Shown here piece after piece: positions 16,711 through 24,652 of a stretch of 64,000 nucleotides of DNA. A program made the position numbers and the translations under genes. The DNA comes from Streptomyces malaysiensis subsp. samsunensis (GTDB taxonomy: Bacteria > Actinomycetota > Actinomycetes > Streptomycetales > Streptomycetaceae), in NCBI RefSeq assembly GCF_024519315.1, contig NZ_JANIIC010000048.1:30041-94040 (forward strand). The letters are read 5' to 3'. Position 1 is the first letter of the stretch. Each line of letters begins with the position of its first letter. The notes beneath the pieces were generated by a model, which was given only the letters and a program-made list of their open reading frames with translations, was not told the origin of the DNA and did not search any database.

Positions 16711-17684
16711 GACCGGCTCTCGGTCTTCTCGCTCTGCGGGTGGACGGTGAGCACCAGTTTGCCGGTGGCGCCGCCCGCCTCAGCCAGCGCGTGGGCCTTG
16801 GCGGCCTCGGTGAGCGGGAAGGTGGCGGCGACGTGCGGGCGAAGCCGCCCGGCCTCGGCGAGAGCGGCGAGGCCGGTCATGCCGGAGTGGTCGTGCTCTA
16901 CGACCAGGTTCTTTGCCCGCACTCCCAACTCGGAGGCGCGCGCGGTCACTTCGTCGAACTCGACGGGCAGACTGGAGACCAGGATGCCGCCGGGCCTGAG
17001 GGTGTCCAGGGCGCGCAGCCGGTCCGTGCCGCCGACCACGTCCAGGACCACGTCGATGTCGTGGGCCTCCTTGACGACGTCGGCGGTGCGGTAGTCGATG
17101 ACCTCGTCCGCACCCAGGCCGCGCACGAGATCGCACTTGTCACCGGACGCCGTGCCGATCACGTACGCGCCGCGCGCCTTGGCGACCTGCACCGCGATGT
17201 GCCCGATACCGCCGGCCGCACCGAGGACCAGCACCCGCTGCCCCGGCCGCAGATCGGCGGTGTCCACCAGCGCCTGCCAGGCGACCAGGCCCGCCATCGG
17301 CAGCGCGGCGGCCTCTACGTGGCTCAGCTCCGCGGGCTTGGGCGCGAAGGCGCGGACCGGCCCGGTGACGTACTCGGCGTAGGCGCCGGCGCCATCCGGG
17401 TAGGGCAGCATGCCGAACACCTCGTCGCCCACCTCGAAGAGCGAGACGCCCAGGCCGACCGCCTCGACGACGCCGGACACGTCCCAGCCCAGGGTGAAGG
17501 GCGGCTCGCCCAGGAACAGGCCGAGCCTGCGGTGCTGGCCGTCGGTGGGGTTGATTCCGGCGGCGTGGACGGCGACCAGGACCTGTCCGACGCCGGGCTC
17601 CGGGCGCTCGCGCTCGACCGAGTGGAGCACAACCGGGTCTCCGAGGATGTCCTGACTGATGGCCTGCATGGTGTGCGTGTTCAT
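16707..17684 (-). CDS. Zinc-independent alcohol dehydrogenase / quinone oxidoreductase family protein
   Basis: A 325-residue MDR-family enzyme, ATG at 17684 (MNTHTMQAI), chosen because the longer frame upstream runs through the divergent promoter. GroES-like N-domain: GQVLVAVHAAGINPTDGQHR and LGWDVSGVVEAVG. Rossmann domain: VLVLGAAGGIGHIAVQVAKA at about 150. Catalytic zinc ligands are absent, as in quinone oxidoreductases. It would reduce quinones or enones with NADPH. It is paired with the downstream reductase and divergent from the GlxA-type regulator, which probably controls both. Confidence 0.85.
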   Translation of the reverse strand: MNTHTMQAISQDILGDPVVLHSVERERPEPGVGQVLVAVHAAGINPTDGQHRRLGLFLGEPPFTLGWDVSGVVEAVGLGVSLFEVGDEVFGMLPYPDGAGAYAEYVTGPVRAFAPKPAELSHVEAAALPMAGLVAWQALVDTADLRPGQRVLVLGAAGGIGHIAVQVAKARGAYVIGTASGDKCDLVRGLGADEVIDYRTADVVKEAHDIDVVLDVVGGTDRLRALDTLRPGGILVSSLPVEFDEVTARASELGVRAKNLVVEHDHSGMTGLAALAEAGRLRPHVAATFPLTEAAKAHALAEAGGATGKLVLTVHPQSEKTESRS

Positions 17685-17754
17685 GTCTCCAGGCTGCGGC
17701 AGCGGCCCTGACCTCGCCAATGGCAAGATGGTCATAAACCCATAGAATCGTGCC
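17685..17754. promoter_or_regulatory. Divergent promoter region of the oxidoreductase operon and the GlxA-like gene
   Basis: A 70-base gap between two outward-reading starts (17684 minus, 17755 plus). It is more AT-rich than its surroundings, with GGCAAGATGGTCATAAACCC in the middle. The short spacing means that the regulator probably binds here and controls both its own gene and the oxidoreductases. No clear operator palindrome was seen. Confidence 0.5.
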
Positions 17755-18783
17755 ATGGCCACGCCCACACCCCTCACCACCCCCAGCACGCCGCCGCACC
17801 GGGTCGTCGTCCTCGCGCTCGACGGCGTGTACCTCTTCGACCTGGGCATCCCCGAACGGGTCTTCGGCGGTGTCCACTACGCCGGGGTTCTGGGGGCGTA
17901 CGAGGTGGTCAGCTGCGCCGCGACCGGGGACCGCACAGTCACCACCAGCACCGGTCTCACCCTCACCCTCGACCACGGACCCGAGGCACTGGAGAGCGCC
18001 GACACCGTCATCCTCCCGCCCTACGACCTGAGCCGCTTCACGGCCGACCTGCCCGAGCCGGTCCGCTCGGCGCTCGCCCACATCCGCCCCGACGCCCGCA
18101 TCGTCTCCCTGTGCACCGGCGCGTTCACCCTGGCCGCCGCCGGGCTGCTCGACGGGCGGCCCGCGACCACGCACTGGGCGCTCGCGGACGAGTTCCGCCG
18201 ACTGTTCCCCCAGGTGGCATTGGACCCCGCCGTGCTGTTCGTCGACGACGGCGACGTACTCACCTCGGCCGGCGTCGCCTCCGGAGTCGACGTATGCCTG
18301 CACCTGGTGCGCCGCGACCACGGCAGCGCCGTCGCCAACCAGGTCGCCCGGCAGTGCGTGGTACCGCCCTGGCGGGAGGGCGGCCAGGCCCAGTTCATCA
18401 TCCAGCCCATGCCCAAGGAGAGGAACGAGGGCACCGGCGCCACCCGCGCCTGGGCTCTGGAACGCCTTGACCGGTCGCTCGCTCTGCGGGAACTCGCCGC
18501 GCACGCCCGGATGAGCCCCCGGACCTTCTCCCGCCGCTTCCAGGAAGAGACAGGCACCAGCCCCGGCCGCTGGCTGACCCAGCAGCGGCTGAACCAGGCC
18601 CGTCATCTCCTGGAGACCACCGACCTCACGGTCGACCGGATCGCCGCGGAGGTCGGCTTCGCCACAGCGAACTCATTGCGGCAGCACCTGCACACAGCCA
18701 TCGGAGTCACACCGCAGGCGTACCGCACCACGTTCCGTGGCCGCAGCGAGAAGCCTGGCGAGGAGCGAGCACCTCGCCAGTGA
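17755..18783 (+). CDS. GlxA-type transcriptional regulator (DJ-1/PfpI plus AraC HTH)
   Basis: A 342-residue protein, ATG 17755. Residues 20-190 form a DJ-1/PfpI-like domain with the elbow SLCTGAFTLAAAGLL near residue 118, which holds the conserved cysteine. The C-terminal AraC domain has two HTH motifs: LALRELAAHARMSPRTFSRR near 240 and TVDRIAAEVGFATANSLRQH near 293. Proteins of this type usually sense a metabolite and activate neighbouring catabolic or detoxification genes. It is divergent from the two oxidoreductases and is likely their regulator. Confidence 0.9.
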   Translation: MATPTPLTTPSTPPHRVVVLALDGVYLFDLGIPERVFGGVHYAGVLGAYEVVSCAATGDRTVTTSTGLTLTLDHGPEALESADTVILPPYDLSRFTADLPEPVRSALAHIRPDARIVSLCTGAFTLAAAGLLDGRPATTHWALADEFRRLFPQVALDPAVLFVDDGDVLTSAGVASGVDVCLHLVRRDHGSAVANQVARQCVVPPWREGGQAQFIIQPMPKERNEGTGATRAWALERLDRSLALRELAAHARMSPRTFSRRFQEETGTSPGRWLTQQRLNQARHLLETTDLTVDRIAAEVGFATANSLRQHLHTAIGVTPQAYRTTFRGRSEKPGEERAPRQ

Positions 18784-18944
18784 GCGACGGGATCGGCGCA
18801 CGCTCCTGGCGGGCGATATCGCCAGCAGTCAGTCCCACGCGTACGGATCGCGCCCTGTCACCAACCTCTGTGGGTAGAACACCTAGTCCGCATGGCGCCG
18901 CCTGCGGAGGACACCGCTGATACCCACTGCCGGAGATCTGCCAG

Positions 18945-19451
18945 ATGACCGGCAGCCAGCTGACAGCACGGGAGCCAGCCCCGACCTCGGGAGACACGAA
19001 TGGACCCGACCCCATCGCCCCCCTTCCTCCCGCTGCCCCAGTCCCCGACGCGCGGGCCGCTCTCGTCCGTGACGATCCCGCCTGGCCCTTCCGGTCGGCG
19101 TGCGCAGCCGACGGAGGCATCGCCCACCTTCGGGTCTGGAAGGCCGAAGGTGAAGGCCACGTTGCTATCGTCACGGAGACCGGCCTCGGAGCCTCCACGA
19201 CCAACAGTGCGGGTGAGATCTGGGCGGAACTCGCCGCCTGCTATCCCGGCCCGCTTGTCCTCTTCGAGCACTGGCCCGCTGGTGACTGTGACGACCACGA
19301 CCGCCTCGATCAGGTCGCGATGGAATACCGGCGGCCGACCTGGCGCCGCATCTGGCCAACCGCCCCGGCCAACCCTGACCACGACCTCTGCACGGCCTGG
19401 ATGCAGGCGTACGGGCACGATCTGCTCGTCACATCCAACCCAGCCGTGTGA
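18945..19451 (+). CDS. Hypothetical protein
   Basis: A 168-residue protein, ATG 18945. The first 40 residues are Pro/Ala-rich and disordered. The remainder is a compact acidic domain (HLRVWKAEGEGHVAIVTETG, then ELAACYPGPLVLFEHWPAGD and PTWRRIWPT). It resembles small actinobacterial phage or plasmid proteins that I cannot name. The 161-base gap before it (18784-18944) shows no other feature. Confidence 0.55.
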   Translation: MTGSQLTAREPAPTSGDTNGPDPIAPLPPAAPVPDARAALVRDDPAWPFRSACAADGGIAHLRVWKAEGEGHVAIVTETGLGASTTNSAGEIWAELAACYPGPLVLFEHWPAGDCDDHDRLDQVAMEYRRPTWRRIWPTAPANPDHDLCTAWMQAYGHDLLVTSNPAV

Positions 19452-19598
19452 GCAGCACGAGCAACAAGGCCCGGTAGCCGCCCGCGTACTTCTGAAGCGG
19501 CTTCCGGGCGTTGCCAGTGCCCCTCATCTACGGCGATACCCGCCCCACGGCCCGCCTCCTGCGCGACCGCTCGTGGAGCAGGACGATCTCTCCACCCT

Positions 19599-19613
19599 CT
19601 TTACGGCGTAAAG
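19599..19613. repeat. CTTTACGSCGTAAAG palindrome, site 5 of 9 (candidate parS)
   Basis: A perfect palindrome with central G in the 276-base gap 19452-19727, in which I see nothing else. Confidence 0.75.
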
Positions 19614-19727
19614 ACCTCCCGAGCTGTCTCACCGGGGAGCAGGGGACGGGCCGCACACCATGCACACGGTCTTGCCGAATCAGGCCACGACCGCACCCAT
19701 CGACAACCTGCCTTCAGGGAGGCAGCA

Positions 19728-19922
19728 ATGCTCGAAAGCACCGACTACATCGAACCCGGCGACCGCCCCGCCGCCTGGATGGCGCTGGCCCGTGAGTACG
19801 CCGCGCGGAACTGGCCCCGACACGAGATCGCCTACGCCCTGTGCGTCGACGAACCCACCGTCGACCAGCTGCTGGCCGATGGTGGAGCGGCGCAGCAGGC
19901 GGCCCCCGCACCCGTCCAGTGA
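19728..19922 (+). CDS. Small HTH-like protein
   Basis: A 64-residue protein, ATG 19728 behind GGGAGG. ALAREYAARNWPRHEIAYAL followed by VDEPTVDQLLADGG reads as a helix-turn-helix (the 'R.W...EIA..L.V...TV...L' pattern), so it is probably a small DNA-binding protein. Its stop overlaps the next start (GTGA). Confidence 0.55.
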   Translation: MLESTDYIEPGDRPAAWMALAREYAARNWPRHEIAYALCVDEPTVDQLLADGGAAQQAAPAPVQ

Positions 19923-20122
19923 GCACAGCGGCCGCCCGCACCTGGCGCCCGGACGGGCCCGGCTCATTCCAGGCGCCTGCCGGTGTGACCGCCGTGCGGG
20001 ACCGTGATGGACGCCTCTGGACCCGCGGCGCAACCCGCTGGACTTGCACGGGCACGCACTGGATCCGGTGGCGGGGCCTGGTCGCCGAACATGGGCCGGT
20101 CACCGAAGAGCCGGCCCCGTGA
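19919..20122 (+). CDS. Small hypothetical protein, Trp/Arg-rich
   Basis: A 67-residue protein, GTG 19919 inside the previous stop. It contains beta-type repeats rich in Trp, Arg and Thr (GVTAVRDRDGRLWTRGATR, GTHWIRWRGL). No family is recognised. The GTGA overlap supports it as a real gene coupled to the small HTH protein. Confidence 0.5.
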   Translation: MSTAAARTWRPDGPGSFQAPAGVTAVRDRDGRLWTRGATRWTCTGTHWIRWRGLVAEHGPVTEEPAP

Positions 20123-20236
20123 CCCTGAGCGGCGCACCACGGAAACCAGCCCCGCCTCCACCCCGTCTCGGATCGCTCATCGAGCCCCTCATCCCCTCTC
20201 ATCCCTCACCCTCGTGGCGCCCTTCATGGCGAAATG

Positions 20237-20268
20237 CGTTAATTTATTCGTTAATCTCTAATTTAACG
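20237..20268. promoter_or_regulatory. AT-rich repeat upstream of the DyP peroxidase
   Basis: CGTTAA at 20237-20242, the same again at 20249-20254, and its inverse TTAACG at 20263-20268, in a stretch far more AT-rich than anything nearby. It is about 60 bases upstream of the peroxidase start, so it is probably its promoter or operator. The regulator is unknown. Confidence 0.5.
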
Positions 20269-20327
20269 TCTATCCATGCACAACCGGCGCATCTCCGGAC
20301 GCTGGTCGGAACTGCCTGAGGGGAACC

Positions 20328-21635
20328 ATGGCTGAGGAGACACCAGCCCCGTCGGCTGAGGGGTGGAGTGGCGGTGGGTGCCCGATGGGGGCCTTCGCTC
20401 GGCGGTGGTTTCTTCAGGGTGCCGCCGTGGGTGTGGCCGGTGCGGCGGGCGGGATCGCGGCGGTCGGCGGTGGGGCGGTCGCGGACTCGGTCGGCGAGAT
20501 CAAGGCGGCGCCGAGGTCGCGGGTGATTCCCTTCCATGGGTATCACCAGGCGGGGATCGCCACCGCGCCGCAACAGGTCGCGATTTTCGTGTCGTGCGAT
20601 GTGACCGCCGCCAACCGCAAGGAACTCACCGAGCTCTTCCGCATGCTGACCGCGCGAGCCCGCTTCCTCACGGCGGGCGGCACGCCACCGAAGGCACCCC
20701 TGACCGCTACGCCGTCGGACAACGGCATCGTGGGGCCCACGGTCGCGGCGGATGGTCTCACCGTGACCGTCGGAGTGGGTGCGTCCCTCTTCGATGAGCG
20801 CTACGGACTGAGCGCTCGCAAGCCGGTCCAGCTCGTCCCGATGAAACCCTTCCGCCATGACGACCTGGACCCCGCCATGAGCCAGGGCGACCTGCTGATC
20901 CAGATCTGCGCTGATTACCGAGACACGACGGTCCACGCACTGGTCGACATCCTGACCCACACCACATCCGCGATGAAGCTGCGCTGGCGCGTCGACGGCC
21001 AGCGCAATCAGGAGCGCCCCGTCGGCATCCGGCGCGACTGGTTCGGCTTCCACGACGGCATCGCCAACCCGGACGTCTCTGACGAGGCCCAGATGAACCA
21101 GGTGGTGTGGGTTCAGCCGAAGAGCGGCGAACCGGCCTGGGCCGCGGGCGGCACCTATCACGTGGTGCGCATCGTGCACTTCTTCATCGAAGCGTGGCAG
21201 AAGGTGCCCGTTGCCCAGCAAGAACGGATCTTCGGCCGCCGCAAGGCGAGCGGCGCCCCGCTGTACGCGGTGGGCGAGAACGTCCCGGACGTGTTGGACC
21301 CGATCTACACCAATGACCCGCAGGGCCTGATCACCCCGCTGAACTGCCACATCCGCCTTGCCAATCCCCAGACCCCGCAAACCGCTGCGACCAGCGCCAT
21401 CCTGCGCCGCAGCTACGACTACGACCGGAGCCCCAACCTGCGGGAACTCGACATGGGGCATGCGTTCAACTGCTTCCAGCGGAAGCTGAACACCTACATC
21501 GCCATGCAGACCCGGCTCGAAGACGAGGCACTGGTGCCGTACATCAGCCCACGGGGCGGCGGCTACTTCTTCGCACTTCCAGGTGTTCGGGACGAGAAGG
21601 ACTACTACGCCCGCGGACTCCTCGCCCGAGCCTGA
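20328..21635 (+). CDS. efeB: Dye-decolorizing (DyP-type) haem peroxidase, Tat-exported
   Basis: A 435-residue protein, ATG 20328 behind GAGGGG. A twin-arginine signal (ARRWFLQG, Arg25-Arg26, then a Gly/Ala-rich hydrophobic core to about 50) predicts Tat export with haem already bound. DyP hallmarks: GFHDGIANP near 240-248, with the catalytic Asp, and the proximal haem histidine in NCHIRLANP at about 341. Length and order match the EfeB/DyP class. It oxidises substrates with hydrogen peroxide outside the membrane. No efeU or efeO partners are nearby, so the EfeB name is by family only. The following lipoprotein gene is on the same strand 38 bases downstream. Confidence 0.88.
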   Translation: MAEETPAPSAEGWSGGGCPMGAFARRWFLQGAAVGVAGAAGGIAAVGGGAVADSVGEIKAAPRSRVIPFHGYHQAGIATAPQQVAIFVSCDVTAANRKELTELFRMLTARARFLTAGGTPPKAPLTATPSDNGIVGPTVAADGLTVTVGVGASLFDERYGLSARKPVQLVPMKPFRHDDLDPAMSQGDLLIQICADYRDTTVHALVDILTHTTSAMKLRWRVDGQRNQERPVGIRRDWFGFHDGIANPDVSDEAQMNQVVWVQPKSGEPAWAAGGTYHVVRIVHFFIEAWQKVPVAQQERIFGRRKASGAPLYAVGENVPDVLDPIYTNDPQGLITPLNCHIRLANPQTPQTAATSAILRRSYDYDRSPNLRELDMGHAFNCFQRKLNTYIAMQTRLEDEALVPYISPRGGGYFFALPGVRDEKDYYARGLLARA

Positions 21636-21673
21636 CCCCCGGCCGAATCACTGCACCGCGCACAGGAGGCGAG

Positions 21674-22717
21674 ATGTTCTCTGTCCTGCGGACCCGGGCC
21701 GGCAGCGGCCATCGGCGCCCCGGCAGGCCGCTCCAGTCGGTCCTGGCGGCAGGCATCGGGATTCTGTTGGTCTCCTGTACGTCCACCGGTGTGGACAAGG
21801 AAGCCACGCACGTGCCGACCGCACCCAGGGGCGGTACCAGTGGCCGGGTGTATGTCACGAATCAGCAGGACAATACCGTCTCGGTGGTCGACGCCCGCAC
21901 CTACAAGGTCGTCGCGACTGTGCCGGCCGGCCTGGCACCCGAAGGCATCGCTGTCACCAAGGACGGCAGGCACCTGTACATTGCCAACAACGGTTCGGCC
22001 CGGGTCTCGGTCGTTGACACCCGGAAAAAGAAGATCGTCAAGACCGTGCGGGTGGGGAAGAGCCCCACCGGTATCGGTCTCAGCCCCGACGGAAGGGCCC
22101 TTTACGTCGCCAACGGCCGCTCGAACACCGTCTCGGTGATCGGCATCGGGACCAACCGGGTTGCCAAAACCATCTCGGTCGGCAAGTCCCCGGTGAACGT
22201 GGCGTTCAGCCGCGACGGTCGTACGGCCTACGTGGCGAATTCCGGGTCGGGCAGCCTGTCGGTGATCGACACCCGTACACGCCGGGTCGTCCGGCGACTC
22301 CCAGCGGGGCGCTTCCCCGTGGCGGTCGCCATCACCCCGGACGGGAAGTCGGCCTACGTCGCCGACGAAGTGGGAAAGCGGGTCCTGGCCATCTCGACCC
22401 GCACCGGCAAGGCGACCGCCGTGCGGGTCGGCCAGGGACCCTTCGACGTGGCCGTCGCGCCCGATGGCCGTCGCGCCTACTCCGCCGATCTCGGCCCGGG
22501 CAACATCTCGGTGATCGACACTGGCACCCACCGGGTCTCGGCGACCATCGCCCTGGGCCCTCCCGGCACCGACCCCTTCAATCTGGAGGTCACCGGCCAG
22601 GCGGTCTACGTCGCGAACCAGGGAGCGGGCACTCTCTCGGTCATCGACCCGAATTCCCGCAAGGTCGTCGCGACGGTCACCCTTGGCGCCAGCCCGTACG
22701 GCGTGACGGCCAGCTGA
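21674..22717 (+). CDS. Secreted lipoprotein with YVTN beta-propeller repeats
   Basis: A 347-residue protein, ATG 21674 behind CAGGAGGCGAG. It has a lipoprotein signal ending in the lipobox LLVSC (Cys at about 36). The rest is about seven copies of a 40-residue repeat of the form 'GRVYVTNQQDNTVSVVDART...VVATVPAGLAPEGIAVT', typical of YVTN seven-bladed propellers exposed on the cell surface. Such proteins bind partners rather than catalyse. It probably shares a transcript with the DyP peroxidase. Confidence 0.85.
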   Translation: MFSVLRTRAGSGHRRPGRPLQSVLAAGIGILLVSCTSTGVDKEATHVPTAPRGGTSGRVYVTNQQDNTVSVVDARTYKVVATVPAGLAPEGIAVTKDGRHLYIANNGSARVSVVDTRKKKIVKTVRVGKSPTGIGLSPDGRALYVANGRSNTVSVIGIGTNRVAKTISVGKSPVNVAFSRDGRTAYVANSGSGSLSVIDTRTRRVVRRLPAGRFPVAVAITPDGKSAYVADEVGKRVLAISTRTGKATAVRVGQGPFDVAVAPDGRRAYSADLGPGNISVIDTGTHRVSATIALGPPGTDPFNLEVTGQAVYVANQGAGTLSVIDPNSRKVVATVTLGASPYGVTAS

Positions 22718-22949
22718 GCCCGCTACGCACGCCGGTACGGGCTGACGCCTCGGCGGGCGGCACCGGTGGTGAGGACGACTCGCCCTCCTCCACCAGCGGT
22801 GGCGGCACGTCATCCGGCGAGTCGTCGTCAACGGCCTCCAGGGGTGGCGGGTCGTCATGCGGGCGGGTCGTCGTCCAGCGGCAGCGGTGATCTGACAGGG
22901 CAATGGGACGGGCCGCGGGGCCCGCCCCCTTCACATGCCCGGTAGGGGC

Positions 22950-23210
22950 CTACTCGGGCGGCGTCGGCGTGTCGTGGCTGCGGTACATCGCCTGGATGTC
23001 GAGCTCCAGCTTCACCGTGGGGCCGACCACGGCGATGCCGCGGGCGAGCATATTGCGCCAGTTCAGGGTGTAGTCCTCGCGGTGCAGCTCCGCCGTGGCG
23101 AGGGCGGCGCAGCGCAGTTCCTGGTCGTAGCCGCCGTTCACGGCGCCGAGGTAGGTGGACGTGCCGAGCCGCCCTCGATGCCCGTCCACGGGCTTCGGAA
23201 CAGCGGCCCC
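22950..23210 (-). pseudogene. 3' remnant of a YceI-family gene
   Basis: On the minus strand the last 75 residues before TAG (22950-22952) read LGAVNGGYDQELRCAALATA and REDYTLNWRNMLARG, then VGPTVKLELDIQA. This is the C-terminal end of the YceI lipid-binding fold. Upstream of about 23200 the similarity ends abruptly with no start or signal sequence, so only a fragment remains. The right boundary given is approximate. Confidence 0.6.
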
Positions 23211-23261
23211 GCCAAAGCCCGCGCATCTCTTCGACAACACCCGCCGTACGAACGGACAGCC

Positions 23262-23800
23262 ATGGAATCCCTTGAACAGGCCCCCACCGCGGCCCCTGAG
23301 ATACGGCGCGCCGCAGTCATCTCGGACTGCGGCCGGTACCGCTATCTCCTGGTGCGGCAATGGGCGGACACCGGCCCCACAGCAGTGTTCGTACTGCTGA
23401 ACCCCAGCACCGCTGATGGGACCAGCGACGACCACACCAGCGGGCACTGCATCCGCTACGCCCGGAGCTGGGGCTGCGGCGCCCTGCTCATCGTCAACCT
23501 CTACGCCTGGCGCGCGACCAAGCCGATCGATCTCGGACGGTCGAAGACCCGGTAGGCCCCGAGAATGACGCCTTCCTGTACGCCGCTGCCGCCTCCGCCG
23601 AGGACTCCGGCGGTCCACTCGTCGGGGGATGGGGCATCCATGCCCGACCGGACCGCATCTCCGCTGTCCTCGCACTGCCTCACATGCGCCGACTCAGCGC
23701 CCTCGCGGTCACCCGGCTGGGACAGCCCCACCACCCGCTCAGGCTGAGCCAGGCCCGGAAACCGGCCCGCTGGACACCGCCGAGCAATCAGGCCTCTCTC
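23262..23800 (+). pseudogene. DUF1643 gene with a frameshift
   Basis: ATG 23262 starts a normal DUF1643 protein: RYRYLLVRQWADTGPTAVFV, LLNPSTADG, YARSWGCGALLIVNLYAWRA. At KPIDLGR (about 23540) the frame runs into a stop. The expected sequence EDPVGPENDAFLYAAAA continues one frame over and on to RRLSALAVTRLGQPHHPL at about 23740. One base is missing between GGACG and GTCGAAGAC. The second frame has no stop at the expected family C-terminus and runs into the next gene, so the end coordinate is approximate. Confidence 0.7.
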
Positions 23801-23848
23801 TCGCCACCGTGGCAGGGTGATTCCAGTACTGCGCTGGCCGTGGTCATC

Positions 23849-24205
23849 ATGCGCCCCGGCCTCCCCGACATCCGGCTGGGCCCTTACGCGTTCCCGCACC
23901 AGGCGACCTCGGTCGCGAGCAGCCTGCGCCTCCAGATGCACAGCACCCAGCACGTGGACGGCACCACCGTGACCGTTCAGCCGTACCGGCCGCACCTCAC
24001 CCACCAGGATCCCCACGTCCCGACGGACACCTTCCAGCTCGCCAGAATGATGGATGAGGAGGAACCGAGCGCGGTGATGGGGCACGACTTCCCCGACCTG
24101 TGGGCACGCCTCCACGCACACGAGGGGCACGACCGCGCGAGTTCCATCTGGCGCGCGGCCTGCACCATGTACGACGCGATACACAGCGAGGCCGTCTCCG
24201 AGTGA
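23849..24205 (+). CDS. Hypothetical protein
   Basis: A 118-residue protein if started at ATG 23849; GTG 23840 is an alternative. Neither has a good ribosome binding site. The frame is continuous with the broken DUF1643 gene upstream, so it could be its C-terminal part. The composition (VASSLRLQMHSTQHVDGTTV, then RASSIWRAACTMYDAIHSEA) looks like real coding. A strong terminator follows its stop. Confidence 0.45.
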   Translation: MRPGLPDIRLGPYAFPHQATSVASSLRLQMHSTQHVDGTTVTVQPYRPHLTHQDPHVPTDTFQLARMMDEEEPSAVMGHDFPDLWARLHAHEGHDRASSIWRAACTMYDAIHSEAVSE

Positions 24206-24271
24206 GTAGGCGCCCAGGAGACGGCCTCGCATCGACCGTCCATCCCGCAGGACTGCGGACGATCCGCGCCC

Positions 24272-24319
24272 CGAAGAGCCCCGCACCCTGGACACGCTTC
24301 CAGGGTGCGGGGCTCTTCG
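24272..24319 (+). terminator. Strong rho-independent-type hairpin
   Basis: A perfect 20-bp stem at 24272-24291 and 24300-24319 with an 8-base loop, containing GAAGAGCCCCGCACCCTGG. It closes the + strand gene ending at 24205 and insulates the partition operon. It lies in the 447-base gap 24206-24652, together with candidate parS sites 6 and 7. Confidence 0.85.
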
Positions 24320-24334
24320 TGTTTCACGAGTGAT

Positions 24335-24349
24335 CTTTACGCCGTAAAG
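24335..24349. repeat. CTTTACGSCGTAAAG palindrome, site 6 of 9 (candidate parS)
   Basis: A perfect palindrome with central C, 15 bases after the terminator hairpin and 318 bases before the parB start. Confidence 0.8.
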
Positions 24350-24552
24350 AGCCTGCCGCGCCCGACCGGGTGGGGGAGCCCTCCTTGCTGACGTAGAACG
24401 CTCAGTGCTTGGAGACCCGTGGAAGTGAAGCCCTGCGTCAGCGCCCAGCGCCCAAGGGACCGATTCGGATTGCCCAGTTGAGGCGCTGGACAGTGTGCCG
24501 ATGGCGACCACCAGGTCCGCCGTCAGGCCCAGCGGCGCCTCGCGATGACGGC

Positions 24553-24567
24553 CTTTACGGCGTAAAG
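24553..24567. repeat. CTTTACGSCGTAAAG palindrome, site 7 of 9 (candidate parS)
   Basis: A perfect palindrome with central G, 100 bases upstream of parB. With site 6 on the same side and sites 8-9 directly after parA, it brackets the partition operon. ParB proteins bind palindromic centromeres of about 14-16 bp placed next to their operon, so these are the best parS candidates. The sequence is unlike the chromosomal parS consensus (GTTTCACGTGAAAC), which would avoid cross-talk with the host. Site 7 may also autoregulate parBA. Confidence 0.8.
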
Positions 24568-24652
24568 ACCGGGGGAGTGCGAGCCATGGCGTGCTCTGCT
24601 CGTTAAGCTCCAGCCTGAGAACCCCCATCGAGTACCACCCTCAGGAGCGTGA

